Under the pieces are notes generated by a model, which saw only the letters and a program-made list of their open reading frames with translations, ran no database searches and was not told the origin of the DNA. A stretch of DNA of 64,000 nt from Kitasatospora sp. CB01950. GTDB lineage: Bacteria > Actinomycetota > Actinomycetes > Streptomycetales > Streptomycetaceae. The first letter of the stretch is position 1, and each line of letters begins with the position of its first letter. Below, piece by piece: positions 16,768-25,509 of this stretch. The stretch covers positions 1-64,000 of the forward strand of contig NZ_LISX01000006.1 in NCBI RefSeq assembly GCF_001905465.1. Direction: 5' to 3'. The position numbers were made by a program, and so were the translations under genes.

Positions 16768-17523
16768 ATGGAACTCCCCAGCGTGCTCGGCGTGTTCGCA
16801 CATCCGGACGACGAATCCCTCTCCGCCGGCGGCCTGCTCGCCCGGCACGCCGAGTCCGGGGCCCGGACCGGCGTGGTGACGGCCACGTGGACGGAGGGGA
16901 CCCATCGGATTCCCGAACTTGCGCGGGCGCTCGGCGAGTTGCGGGCGGGGAAGCCCCGGCTGCTTGGTTGGGCGGACGCCAAGGTCCCCGACTCCGCGCC
17001 GGGGCGGGCCCGGCTGCTGGACGCCCCGATGGAGGAGTCCGTGGCTCAACTGGTCGGGCACCTACGGGAGTTCCGACCCGAGTGGGTGGTCACCCACGAC
17101 GCGTACGGCGGCCTGACGGGCCACCCCGACCATCGGCACACCCACCGCCTGACGGTACTCGCCGTCCACGCCGCGGCCCTGCCCGGCCTGTACCCCGAGC
17201 TCGGCGATCCCTGGCCGATCCGCCGCCTCCTCCTCGCCACCCACCCGCACAGCGCCGCAGCGGAGTTGGGCCATCTGCTGCTGCGTCCCGGCCGCACCGC
17301 GTACAGCGTCCCCGACGCCACGGTCGAGTCCCTGGACGTCACGCCGCGGCTCCCCCGCAAGCTCGCCGCCGTCTTCGCCCACCGCTCCGAGGTCGTCCGC
17401 GGCGCCCTCCCCGGCCGCCTCGCCGCGGCCCCGCCCGCCGTCCGCGAGCTGCTGATGGGGACGGAGTGGTACCAGCCTCACCCGTTGGCAATTGAGCGGC
17501 GGACGGCCCGAGGCGTCTGCTAG
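16768..17523 (+). CDS. PIG-L family N-acetylglucosaminyl-type deacetylase
   Basis: The 251-residue PIG-L/LmbE zinc deacetylase has the metal motif AHPDDE at residues 11-16 and a second motif GHPDHRHTHR near residues 117-126. Family members remove acetyl groups from GlcNAc-inositol, mycothiol precursors or antibiotic sugars. Lengths and motifs are complete, so it is likely active and cytosolic. ATG 16768 follows GAAGG. The stop is 9 nt before the GNAT gene, so the two are probably co-transcribed. The actual substrate cannot be deduced. Confidence 0.88.
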   Translation: MELPSVLGVFAHPDDESLSAGGLLARHAESGARTGVVTATWTEGTHRIPELARALGELRAGKPRLLGWADAKVPDSAPGRARLLDAPMEESVAQLVGHLREFRPEWVVTHDAYGGLTGHPDHRHTHRLTVLAVHAAALPGLYPELGDPWPIRRLLLATHPHSAAAELGHLLLRPGRTAYSVPDATVESLDVTPRLPRKLAAVFAHRSEVVRGALPGRLAAAPPAVRELLMGTEWYQPHPLAIERRTARGVC

Positions 17524-17532
17524 AGAATCGAC

Positions 17533-18039
17533 ATGACCCCTCTGCCCGCCCTCACCGTCCGCCGTGCGGACGCCGCCGACCGCCCCGCCGTGGAGCGGCT
17601 CTGGCTGATGTTCAGCCACGACCTGTCGGAGTTCCGCGGCCATCTGCCCAACCCGGACGGCTCCTTCCGCGACGGCTGGCTCCAGTTGGCCTTCTCCGAT
17701 CCCGACTGGGCCCCCTACCTGCTGACTGCCGACGCCGACGCCCCCGTCGGCTTCGCCTTCGTCCGCGGCCTGACCGGCCCCGTCCGCGGGCTCAACAGTT
17801 TCTTCGTCGTCCGCGGCGCACGACGTTCCGGCCTCGGCCTGCATGCCGTCCGGCAGATCGTCGCCCTTCACCCGGGCCGCTGGCAGATCGCCTTCCAGGA
17901 CGCCAACGCCCCCGCCGCCCGCTTCTGGCGCACCGCCGCTGCCCGCCTCGCCGGCACTGCCTGGACCGAGGAGCTCCGCCCGGTCCCCGGCCGCCCCGAA
18001 CTCGCCCCGGACTCCTGGATCTCCTTCACCACCGCCTGA
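17533..18039 (+). CDS. GNAT family N-acetyltransferase
   Basis: The 168-residue product has the GNAT fold: an N-terminal VRRADAADRPAVERLW, beta strand PVGFAFVRGL, then the acetyl-CoA pyrophosphate loop in the region VRGARRSGLGLHAVRQI (variant of RxxGxG/A), and NAPAARFWRTAA near the end. It would transfer acetyl from acetyl-CoA to an amine. It directly follows the PIG-L deacetylase, suggesting paired deacetylation and acetylation, but this is only an inference. Confidence 0.85.
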   Translation: MTPLPALTVRRADAADRPAVERLWLMFSHDLSEFRGHLPNPDGSFRDGWLQLAFSDPDWAPYLLTADADAPVGFAFVRGLTGPVRGLNSFFVVRGARRSGLGLHAVRQIVALHPGRWQIAFQDANAPAARFWRTAAARLAGTAWTEELRPVPGRPELAPDSWISFTTA

Positions 18040-18220
18040 CCGCGCGCGCAGCGAGCCCCGCGCAGTGAGCCCCGCACCGCCCGCGCAGCGACCCCCGCAC
18101 CGCCCGCCCCGGCACCTCCGCACTTGACGTGGCATCGACCAGCAGAGAAGGTGATCGGCACCATCTGACATGTTGCGTGTGAAATTACACTGCCCGCCGC
18201 AGGCAAGGGAGGGCCGACCC

Positions 18221-19138
18221 GTGGAGTTGGAGTTGCGGCACTTGCGGGTGCTGTGCGCGATCGCCGACACCGGGAGTGTGGGACGGGCGGCGGTGGCCAT
18301 CGGCGCGTCGCAGCCGGCCACCAGTACTCAGTTGCGGCGGATCGAGCGACACTTGGGCGCCGTCATGTTCGATCGAACGGCGACCGGTGTCGTGCCGACG
18401 ACGTTCGGGGCGGAGGTCCTCGCCGCCGCCCGCGAGGTGCTGTCCCGGGTGGATCGACTGGGCCACACCGTCGCTGTCGGCGGCAACCGCCCGCACCGCG
18501 AGCTGCGGGTCGCGGTCGACTGTTCTGCCCTGCTGCCGGGCACGCTGGCCCGCGCCCGCCAGCTCCACCCGGAGCTGCGTTTCGCCCTCCCTTCCGCCCC
18601 GGACGAGCCGTTCGATCTGGCGCTGACCCTCGACCATCCCGAGTCCGGTCTGCGCCCGACGCCCACACTCGCCGCGCGCGCCCTCGCCACCGAGCCGGTC
18701 TTCGTCGCACTGCCGGCCACCCACCCGCTCCGCCACCACGCCGAACCCGCGCTCGCCGATCTGGCCGCCGAGACCTGGCTGCTGCCGACCGCCGACCGCA
18801 CCGCCCTGCGGGCGGCCTGCGCGTCGGCGGGTTTCACCCCGGCCACCGCGCATCAACTCCCGTACGGCAGGAAGGAGGTGCTCGACCTGGTCGCGGCCGG
18901 CCTGGGTACGGCGCTCGTCCCGGCCAGCACGCCGCCCAACCCGGGAACGGTGATCAAGCCGCTGCTCGGCGCGCCGCTCTGGCTGCGGTACGTGATGCTG
19001 TGGCGCCGGGCCACTCTCGGTCCGGCGCTCGCGGACACCCTGTTCGGCGCCGCCACCGCCGCCTACCGCGAACTCGCCGCCGGGGCACCGCACTTGCACG
19101 CCTGGGCGGGCCGGACGTTCCGTCCGCCGCGGGCCTGA
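18221..19138 (+). CDS. LysR-family transcriptional regulator
   Basis: The 305-residue LysR-type regulator has an N-terminal winged HTH (LELRHLRVLCAIADTGSVG, SQPATSTQLRRIERHLG) and a periplasmic-binding-like effector domain. GTG 18221 is chosen because AAGGGAGG ends 8 nt upstream and the HTH begins there; ATG 18170 would add an atypical extension. A GTGT-N6-ACAC motif at 18177-18190 lies just upstream and could be an autoregulatory site. The target is unclear; the collagenase gene 158 nt downstream on the same strand is possible. Confidence 0.9.
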   Translation: MELELRHLRVLCAIADTGSVGRAAVAIGASQPATSTQLRRIERHLGAVMFDRTATGVVPTTFGAEVLAAAREVLSRVDRLGHTVAVGGNRPHRELRVAVDCSALLPGTLARARQLHPELRFALPSAPDEPFDLALTLDHPESGLRPTPTLAARALATEPVFVALPATHPLRHHAEPALADLAAETWLLPTADRTALRAACASAGFTPATAHQLPYGRKEVLDLVAAGLGTALVPASTPPNPGTVIKPLLGAPLWLRYVMLWRRATLGPALADTLFGAATAAYRELAAGAPHLHAWAGRTFRPPRA

Positions 19139-19296
19139 CGGCATCCCCGGACGCCAAGAACTCCCCGCCGGTGTTATGCCGCCCCAGTGCAATGTCATAT
19201 GACCTGTGACATTGTTCTGACCCTCGCTCCGGTGCCACGATTCATGCGCTCCACCGTGTTTCCCCCCTCCCCCAGCACTCCCCCACAGGAGAAGCA

Positions 19297-21897
19297 GTGC
19301 GCGTGCGCATATCCCTCCCCGCGCTGGCGGCCGGCCTGTTGGCCGGCTGTGCGACGGCAGCCACCCTGCTGCCCGCCCCCGCCTTCGCGGCCACCCCCGC
19401 ACAGCCGAAGGCCGTGTCCGCCCAGCAGGCCGCGTCCGCCGCCGCCGACCGCAACGCTCCCGGCGGCGCCGTCCCCAAGCCGCTCGGCCCGATCGTCGCG
19501 GCCGCCCCGGAGTCCCACGCTCCGGTCTCCGCCCCGCTGCCGCCGGCCCTGCTCGGCCAGGTGGTGATGGGTCAGCCGGCCGGCACCACCGTCCAGACCA
19601 CGCCCCGTCCGGCCGCGAAGCAGCAGGCCGGCCCGAAGGCGCTCGCCGGCTCGCTGGCCGCGCAGACCTGCACCCCGGCCGACTTCGGCAGCCGCTCCGG
19701 CGCGGACCTGGTGGCGTACGTCAAGGGTTCGACCACGGCCTGCATCGGCACGCTGTACAACGTGACGGGCACCGACGCCGGCGCGATCTTCAAGCAGGCG
19801 AACATGCTGACCGTCGCCGCCGCCTTCAAGTCCCTGGCGGCGACGTACGACGGCACCAACAACGCCAACATCCTGCAGCTGGTGCAGTTCCTGCGGGCCG
19901 GCTACTACGTCCAGTCGTACAACGCGGACGCGGTCGGCAGCTACGACTCGACGCTGACCGCCGCCACCAAGGCCGGCCTGGACACGTTCTTCGCCGGGCA
20001 GCACTGGACGGACGTCTCGGACGCCAACGGCATCGTGCTGTACGACGTCCTGGTGCTCACCGACAGCGCCAACATCCAGGCCAGTTACCTGAACACGTAC
20101 AAGCAGGTGCTGAACGGCTACAACAACAGCTACAACGCGTACCCGAAGATGGTGAACGCGGTCAACGCGGTGCTGTTCGCCCCGCTGTGGCGCGCCAACT
20201 GGAACCCGGACTTCGTCAACGCGCTGAACGCCGACACCAGCCTGATCACCACGCTCGGCAACTTCACCCTGAACCACAAGGACCTGCTGGGCACCGGCAA
20301 CTCCTTCCTGGACGTGAACGCGGGCAACGACCTGGCCCGGATGTCCGGCGACAGCCCCACCGTCGAGGCCGCGACCCGGCCGCTGATCAAGCAGATCCTC
20401 GACTCGACGCCGATCGCCGGCCCGGGCGGCCCGCTGTACGTGCACGCGGCGTTCCAGTCCAACGAGTTCAACCGCGCCCAGTGTGCGACGTTCGGTATCT
20501 GCGACCTGCCGAACAAGCTGATCGACGCGGTGCTGCCGAACGTCCTGGTCTGCGACAACAAGACGCTGCGCGCCCAGGCCCTGACGGTCGCCCAGCTGCA
20601 GCCGGTGTGCGAGAGCCTGCGCGGCGAGGACGCGTACTTCCACAACCTGGTCAAGGACAACGGCCCGATCCCGGGCCAGTACGGCTCCACCCTGGACCTG
20701 CCGGTGTTCGCCAGCGCGGCCGACTACCAGACCTACTCGTGGGCGATCTGGAACAACGCCACCGACAACGGCGGCGTCACCCTCATGGATCCCACCGACC
20801 CGGCCAACAAGCCGGTGGCGATCATGTACCAGAAGTCGTGGAACGACGACTTCCCGGGCAACGTGTGGAACCTCAACCACGAGTACACGCACTACCTCGA
20901 CAACATCTACGACATGAAGGGCAACTTCAAGACCGAGACGTCCGTCCCGGACATCTGGTGGATCGAAGGCCTCGCCGAGTACGAGTCGTACGGCTACCGG
21001 GGTGTGACCGACACCCAGGCGATGACCGAGGCCGCCAAGCACACCTACAAGCTCAGCACGATCTTCCAGAACACGTACAACAACTCCGACTCCACCCGGG
21101 TCTACCCGTGGGGTTACCTCGCCGTGCGCTACATGATGGAGAAGCACCCGGCGGACGTCTACAACATGCTCGGCCACTTCCGCACCGGTGACTACCAGGG
21201 CGGGTACGCGGTCTACAACGGCCTCGGCACCTCCTACGACGCGGACTTCGACGCCTGGCTGAACCAGTGCGCCGCCGGCGCGTGCTTCGCCACCGGCCCG
21301 ACCGCGCTCTTCGACCAGTCGGTGAACGGCGCGACGGTGAACCTCACGGACCGCTCCGTGGTCACCAACTCGCCCGCGAAGATCGTCTCCTGGCACTGGA
21401 CCTTCGGTGACGGCAGCTCCTCCGACGAGCGCAACCCGTCGCACACCTACGCCGCGGCCGGCACCTACACCGTCGCCCTGACCGTCACCGACTCCACCGG
21501 CCGCTCCACCGCAACCCCGGCCGGCGTCACCATCACCACCGGCAGCGGCGGCGGCACCACCCTGCCGACCTGCACCGACCAGCGCGCCGACGCGATGGGC
21601 CAGAACTGCCAGCGCACCGGCCGCACCCGCACCGCCGGCAACGTCGACTACCTGTACGTCTACCTGCCCGCCGGCACCAGCACCCTGAAGATCACCACCA
21701 CCGGCGGCACCGGCACCGCGTACCTGTACTACAACGACTCCACCTGGGCCTCCCCGAGCGCCTTCACCGCCTCCTCCACCACCCCCAACTCCACCGCCCA
21801 GTCCATCACCGTCACCAACCCCACGGCCGGCTACCGCTACCTGAGCCTCTACGCCGCCACCGACTTCACCAACGTGACCGTCGCCACCCAGTTCTGA
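19297..21897 (+). CDS. Secreted M9 collagenase with PKD and PPC domains
   Basis: The 866-residue exported metalloprotease has a signal peptide to about residue 31 (APAFA/AT). A propeptide and activator-like helical region of about 400 residues follows. The gluzincin site HEYTH is at residues 528-532, with the third zinc ligand Glu557 in EGLAEY. A PKD domain (WTFGDGSSSDERNPSHTYAA) follows, then a C-terminal pre-peptidase/PPC beta domain. This matches microbial collagenases, which cleave triple-helical collagen or gelatin outside the cell. GTG 19297 follows AGGAGA. It is probably monocistronic, with a strong hairpin after the stop. Confidence 0.93.
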   Translation: MRVRISLPALAAGLLAGCATAATLLPAPAFAATPAQPKAVSAQQAASAAADRNAPGGAVPKPLGPIVAAAPESHAPVSAPLPPALLGQVVMGQPAGTTVQTTPRPAAKQQAGPKALAGSLAAQTCTPADFGSRSGADLVAYVKGSTTACIGTLYNVTGTDAGAIFKQANMLTVAAAFKSLAATYDGTNNANILQLVQFLRAGYYVQSYNADAVGSYDSTLTAATKAGLDTFFAGQHWTDVSDANGIVLYDVLVLTDSANIQASYLNTYKQVLNGYNNSYNAYPKMVNAVNAVLFAPLWRANWNPDFVNALNADTSLITTLGNFTLNHKDLLGTGNSFLDVNAGNDLARMSGDSPTVEAATRPLIKQILDSTPIAGPGGPLYVHAAFQSNEFNRAQCATFGICDLPNKLIDAVLPNVLVCDNKTLRAQALTVAQLQPVCESLRGEDAYFHNLVKDNGPIPGQYGSTLDLPVFASAADYQTYSWAIWNNATDNGGVTLMDPTDPANKPVAIMYQKSWNDDFPGNVWNLNHEYTHYLDNIYDMKGNFKTETSVPDIWWIEGLAEYESYGYRGVTDTQAMTEAAKHTYKLSTIFQNTYNNSDSTRVYPWGYLAVRYMMEKHPADVYNMLGHFRTGDYQGGYAVYNGLGTSYDADFDAWLNQCAAGACFATGPTALFDQSVNGATVNLTDRSVVTNSPAKIVSWHWTFGDGSSSDERNPSHTYAAAGTYTVALTVTDSTGRSTATPAGVTITTGSGGGTTLPTCTDQRADAMGQNCQRTGRTRTAGNVDYLYVYLPAGTSTLKITTTGGTGTAYLYYNDSTWASPSAFTASSTTPNSTAQSITVTNPTAGYRYLSLYAATDFTNVTVATQF

Positions 21898-21916
21898 CCC
21901 CAGATCCCCCACCCAA

Positions 21917-21958
21917 TGACGGGCAGTCGCGGCCCCCCCAGGCCACGACTGCCCGTCA
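21917..21958. terminator. Terminator hairpin after the collagenase gene
   Basis: A 13-bp perfect stem (21917-21929 with 21946-21958) is extended by GGCC/GGCC across one mismatch, with a C-rich loop. It starts 20 nt after the collagenase stop and touches the last codon of the convergent HEAT-like gene at 21956. Confidence 0.8.
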
Positions 21959-23194
21959 ACGGTTTCCGCACCCCGACCGCCGCCCGGCCGCAGCCCGCAC
22001 CTCCCCGGACTCGACCGCACTCCCCCGCAACTCTTCGAGTCGCCTGTGCAGTTGGGCCCCCTCGGGCGCATGCTCGACAGCGAACAGCCGGGCGTCCTCC
22101 TCGCAGTCCCAGAGCGACTCGGTCACCTCCGCCCCCATCGCCCCGGGCCGAATCGCCGCCAACGCCCTGAGATACGAGGGCCGTTCGTACGAGTGCGGCG
22201 TGTGCTCCCAGAACCGGCGCAGCACGGGCACGGCCTCGCCGGCGGCCGGTCCGAACCGGGCCACGCCGTCCGCAAGGCGGTCCGGCCCGCACCACTCCCC
22301 CGCCGCCCACTGGCGCTCCAACTCCCCTACCAGCAGCGGGAGATCGCGCAGCTCGCCATGCCTCGCCAGGACGCTCGCACCGAACTGGGCCAGCCAGGGA
22401 CGATCGCCGGAGGCCCACCTGCGGGCGTCCTCCACCGCGAGGGGCCCGAGACGGTCCACCGCGCGGAGCAGCTGCGGCAACGGCCGCTCACCCGGCTCGG
22501 CGGGCTCGCCGGTCCACAACTCCGGCACCAGCGGCAGGAGTTCCGGAAGCGGTGGGCGGCCGACCAGGGTGATCACGGCCGCCGTCCGTTCGGACCGGGA
22601 GCTGCCGCCGTCGGCCAGCACGGCGAGCAACCGGGCATTGCTCGGGGCGAGCGCCTCCACGTGCCGCACAGCCGCTCGTCGCGGTCTCGCAGGCCTCGAC
22701 TCCCGCCAGCGCAACCAGGGTTCACTGTCCGGATACTCGGGCTCGGCCCCGCCGAGCCGGCGCAGCGCGTCCTCGGCGAGGTCGTCCCACCAGGGCACCG
22801 GCCAGCGATCCGCGACGGTGTCCAGCACGTCCTGCCACCACGGGCCGCGCCGCACAGCCCGCCGCAACACCTCCCGCGCCTCCACCGACCCGCTCAGCGC
22901 GAGGGCCGCCAGCGCCTCCCGGGCACGCTCGTACTCGTCCTCGCCCTCGGCCTGCTGCCGCAACAGGTCGATCGGCAAGCCCAACTCCCGTACGAGTTGG
23001 GCGTGGTAGTCATGTCGGGCATCGCACTGCCGGTCGTACCGGGTCTCCCTCCGCAGACACTCCAGCACGGCCGCGGCCCCCGCCTCCGGGTCCTCCCTCG
23101 CCCACAACCGGCCTGCCCCGCGCCCGCGTTCGACCAGCCCGAGCAGCGTGTCGGCGGGCGCGTATTCGGCGGATTCGCCATCCTGATCGCTCAC
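21956..23194 (-). CDS. HEAT-repeat-like hypothetical protein
   Basis: The 412-residue soluble protein has helical repeats: pairs of amphipathic helices rich in Leu/Ala/Arg (for example REALAALALSGSVEAREVLR and VITLVGRPPLPELLPLV) suggest HEAT or armadillo-like architecture. It has no catalytic motif, signal peptide or TM segment. Trp-rich segments (PWWQDVL, VPWWDDLAEDALRRL) recur. It is probably a protein-binding scaffold of unknown role. It starts at ATG 23194. The gene immediately upstream on this strand is the TetR gene, separated by the degenerate repeat patch. Confidence 0.65.
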   Translation of the reverse strand: MSDQDGESAEYAPADTLLGLVERGRGAGRLWAREDPEAGAAAVLECLRRETRYDRQCDARHDYHAQLVRELGLPIDLLRQQAEGEDEYERAREALAALALSGSVEAREVLRRAVRRGPWWQDVLDTVADRWPVPWWDDLAEDALRRLGGAEPEYPDSEPWLRWRESRPARPRRAAVRHVEALAPSNARLLAVLADGGSSRSERTAAVITLVGRPPLPELLPLVPELWTGEPAEPGERPLPQLLRAVDRLGPLAVEDARRWASGDRPWLAQFGASVLARHGELRDLPLLVGELERQWAAGEWCGPDRLADGVARFGPAAGEAVPVLRRFWEHTPHSYERPSYLRALAAIRPGAMGAEVTESLWDCEEDARLFAVEHAPEGAQLHRRLEELRGSAVESGEVRAAAGRRSGCGNR

Positions 23195-23590
23195 AACCGC
23201 CTAGAATGCCCGCCCGCGCCACCCTCCGCGACCGGCTTTCCCTGCCCACAGCCCCAGCCGCTCGGACACCCCGGCTCCACACGCCCGCGCCAGGGCGCAG
23301 CCGCGCACCCTCCCAGACCGCCCAACTCCCGCCCTGCGCCCGGATGCCCGCCCGCGAGGCGCTCGGGCACGACCGCGAGGCAACCCGCCGCCCCGCGTCC
23401 GGGCGCAGCCCGACGTGTTGCCTCCGAACGCCCAACTTCCCCCATACGTACGGCTGTCCGCCCCTTCAGGGTGTTTCGGGCGCGACCGCGAGGCAATCCC
23501 CCGCCCGCGTCCGCACCGCACCAGCGCCCGGGCGCAGCCCGACACGCTTCCTCCAACCGCCCTACGTCCGACTGTCCGCCCGTCAGGGCG
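23195..23590. repeat. Degenerate tandem repeat patch downstream of tetR
   Basis: This is a 396-base non-coding stretch of imperfect repeats. CGACCGCGAGGCAA recurs at 23370-23383 and 23483-23496. GGGCGCAGCC-type blocks start at 23293, 23401 and 23530, and CTGTCCGCCC-type blocks lie at about 23454 and 23573. The last copy runs into the 3' end of the tetR gene, so the array looks like decayed duplications of the tetR tail plus downstream DNA, with a period of about 110-130 bases. Confidence 0.6.
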
Positions 23591-24175
23591 TCAGGTGCGG
23601 CCGCGGACCAGGGGGAGGAAGACCTCGTCGACGATTTCCACCAGGACCTGGTCGGGGACGGCCGGGATGCCGCGGAGGAGGTACTCGGTGCGGAGGAGTG
23701 CCATGGGGGTGGCGGCGACGCGGGGGTGGAGGGCGGCGGCGGGGGCCTCGCCTCGGGCGGTGGCGCGGGTGAGGACGGCGAGCCAGGCTTCGTCGAGGGG
23801 GTCGGGGCGGTCGGGGTCGCGGAGTTCGGCGAGGAGTTCGGGGGCGCCGCCGACTGCCGCGAGGAGGCCGCGGAGGATCTCGCCGTACGGGGAGGACCAC
23901 GTGCGGTTGGCGCGGCGCAGCAGGTCGAGGGCGTCTTCGCGGAGGCTGCCGGTGTCGGGCGGCCGGGTTTCGGCGGCGGCGAGTCGGCGGTAGGCGGCGA
24001 TGCCGAGGGCGGTGCGGTGGGGCCAACGCCGGTACAGGGCGTTCTTGTTGGTGCCGGCGCGGCGGGCAACCTCGTCCATGGTGAGTCCGGCGACGCCCTG
24101 TTCGAGGAGGAGTTCGCCGGCGGCGGTGAGGATCGCGTCCTCGAGTTCGGCGCCGCGCCGTCTGGTCGCTGCCAC
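23591..24175 (-). CDS. TetR-family transcriptional regulator
   Basis: The 194-residue TetR repressor has an N-terminal HTH (ILTAAGELLLEQGVAGLTMD, then EVARRAGTNKNALYRRWPHR) and a C-terminal ligand domain of the TetR_C type found with alkyl or aromatic effectors. It is divergent from the TIM-barrel gene at 24335. The shared spacer carries two copies of GGTAC-N5-GTACC, the likely operator controlling both genes. Confidence 0.92.
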   Translation of the reverse strand: MAATRRRGAELEDAILTAAGELLLEQGVAGLTMDEVARRAGTNKNALYRRWPHRTALGIAAYRRLAAAETRPPDTGSLREDALDLLRRANRTWSSPYGEILRGLLAAVGGAPELLAELRDPDRPDPLDEAWLAVLTRATARGEAPAAALHPRVAATPMALLRTEYLLRGIPAVPDQVLVEIVDEVFLPLVRGRT

Positions 24176-24262
24176 CTGCCCACCTCCCGCTGATCGTCTG
24201 CCGGTCCGCCGGTCCGCCGGTCGGCCCGTCTCCGTGCGAATGGTACGTCCCGGCCGAAAGAA

Positions 24263-24305
24263 GGTACCGGCCGTACCCCATCAGAGTTAAGGTACGACCA
24301 GTACC
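24263..24305. promoter_or_regulatory. Paired 15-bp TetR operators GGTAC-N5-GTACC
   Basis: Two inverted repeats share identical arms and different 5-nt centres: 24263-24277 (centre CGGCC) and 24291-24305 (centre GACCA). They are 28 bp apart centre to centre. A half-site GGTACG lies at 24242-24247. They sit between the tetR start (24175) and the divergent GTG 24335. Identical arms with unrelated centres are strong evidence for a protein operator, most simply for the adjacent TetR protein. Confidence 0.8.
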
Positions 24306-24334
24306 CTAATTCGCGAGGAGAGGACGGCTTCGCC

Positions 24335-25447
24335 GTGCGCGTTTTCGGCATCACCTACGACACCGGTTTCCGCAGCACCGCCCGCGTCACCACCCGGGAA
24401 CCCTTCGACCCCGAGACGGTCCGCCGCGAGATGCTGGTGATCCGTCAGGAACTGCACTGCGACGCGGTGCGCATCACCGGCGCCGAGCCGGACCGGCTGG
24501 AGGTCGCCGCCCGGTTCGCCGCCGACGCCGGCCTGGAGGTCTGGTTCTCGCCGTTCACCAACGGGCTCACCCAGCCGCAGCTGTTCGACCTGCTGGTCGA
24601 CTGCGCCGGCCGCGCCGAGAAGCTGCGGGCCGCCGGCGCCGAGGTGGTGCTGCTCACCGGCTCCGAGATCTCGCTGTTCACGGACGGCTTCCTGCCCGGC
24701 GACGACTTTCTCGCCCGCGCCGCCGTCCTCGCCGACCAGGACCGTTTCCGCGCCCTGCTGCCCGAACTGCACCGCACCCTGAACGCCTTCCTGGCCCGCG
24801 TCCTGGCTGCGGTCAGGCCGCTCTTCGGCGGGCGGATCGGCTACGCCTCGCTGCCGTTCGAGGGCATCGACTGGACCGCGTTCGACGTGGTCGCCACCGA
24901 CGCGGGCTACCGCGACGCCACCAACGCCGAGCAGCTCGCCCCGGGCCTGCGCGCCCTCACCGGCCTGGGCCGGCCCGCCGCCGTCACCGAGTTCGGCTGC
25001 GGGAGCTTCACCGGCGCCGCCGCACTCGGCGCCCGCGGCGACCGCGCCGTGGTCTTCGACGAGCACGGCCACGCCCTCCGACTCGCCGAGCTGCTCGTCC
25101 GCGACGAGCAGGAGCAGGCCGCCTACCTGCTCGACCTGCTCGCGATCTTCGAGGACTCCGGCCTGGACGCCGCGTTCGTGCAGACCTTCGCCCACTATCA
25201 CCTGCCCGGCTCCGACGACCCGGACCGGGACTTCGACCGCGCGTCCTTCGGCATCGTCCGCCCGCTCCCGCCCGGCCGCCCCTCCGCCACTCACCCCGGC
25301 CTGCCGTGGGAGCCCAAGGCCGCCTTCCACGCCCTCGCCGCCCACGGCCGCGACCGCGAAACCGCCCACGCCCAAGCCCGCGCCCAAGCCCGCGCCCAAG
25401 CCCGCGCCAACGCCAACGCCAACGAGAAGGGCCGCGACCGCCACTGA
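24335..25447 (+). CDS. TIM-barrel (glycosidase-like) protein of unknown function
   Basis: The 370-residue cytosolic protein begins RVFGITYDTGF and has alternating strands and helices suggesting a (beta/alpha)8 barrel: LHCDAVRITG, LEVWFSPFTN, EVVLLTGSEISLFTDGF, IGYASLPFEGIDWTAFDVVA, AAVTEFGCG and DAAFVQTFAHYH. Acidic residues after strands (TGSE, VTEFG) are placed as in glycoside-hydrolase-like barrels, so a sugar substrate is possible. Proteins of this type have been labelled abortive-infection proteins in databases on weak grounds. It ends in an Ala/Gln/Arg/Asn low-complexity tail made by 12-base and 6-base tandem repeats at 25370-25423. GTG 24335 follows GAGGAGAGGA. It is controlled by the paired GGTAC operators. 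Confidence 0.7.
   Translation: MRVFGITYDTGFRSTARVTTREPFDPETVRREMLVIRQELHCDAVRITGAEPDRLEVAARFAADAGLEVWFSPFTNGLTQPQLFDLLVDCAGRAEKLRAAGAEVVLLTGSEISLFTDGFLPGDDFLARAAVLADQDRFRALLPELHRTLNAFLARVLAAVRPLFGGRIGYASLPFEGIDWTAFDVVATDAGYRDATNAEQLAPGLRALTGLGRPAAVTEFGCGSFTGAAALGARGDRAVVFDEHGHALRLAELLVRDEQEQAAYLLDLLAIFEDSGLDAAFVQTFAHYHLPGSDDPDRDFDRASFGIVRPLPPGRPSATHPGLPWEPKAAFHALAAHGRDRETAHAQARAQARAQARANANANEKGRDRH
25370..25423 (+). repeat. In-gene tandem repeats: three 12-mers then three 6-mers
   Basis: Three perfect copies of GCCCAAGCCCGC (25370-25405) are followed by three copies of GCCAAC (25406-25423) at the 3' end of the TIM-barrel gene. They encode an AQAR and AN repeat tail. The repeats are in frame, so changes in copy number would alter tail length without breaking the protein. 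Confidence 0.9.
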
Positions 25448-25509
25448 GTCCTCGGCCGCCTGTCGGCGCCGCGCGGGACGCTCGCGCCAGGAAATCCCGT
25501 ACGGCCGGC

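Noticed and set aside
23195..23590. CRISPR-like array
   Set aside because: Repeats are imperfect, the period varies from about 108 to 129 bases, spacers are not unique sequences of equal size, and no cas gene is near.
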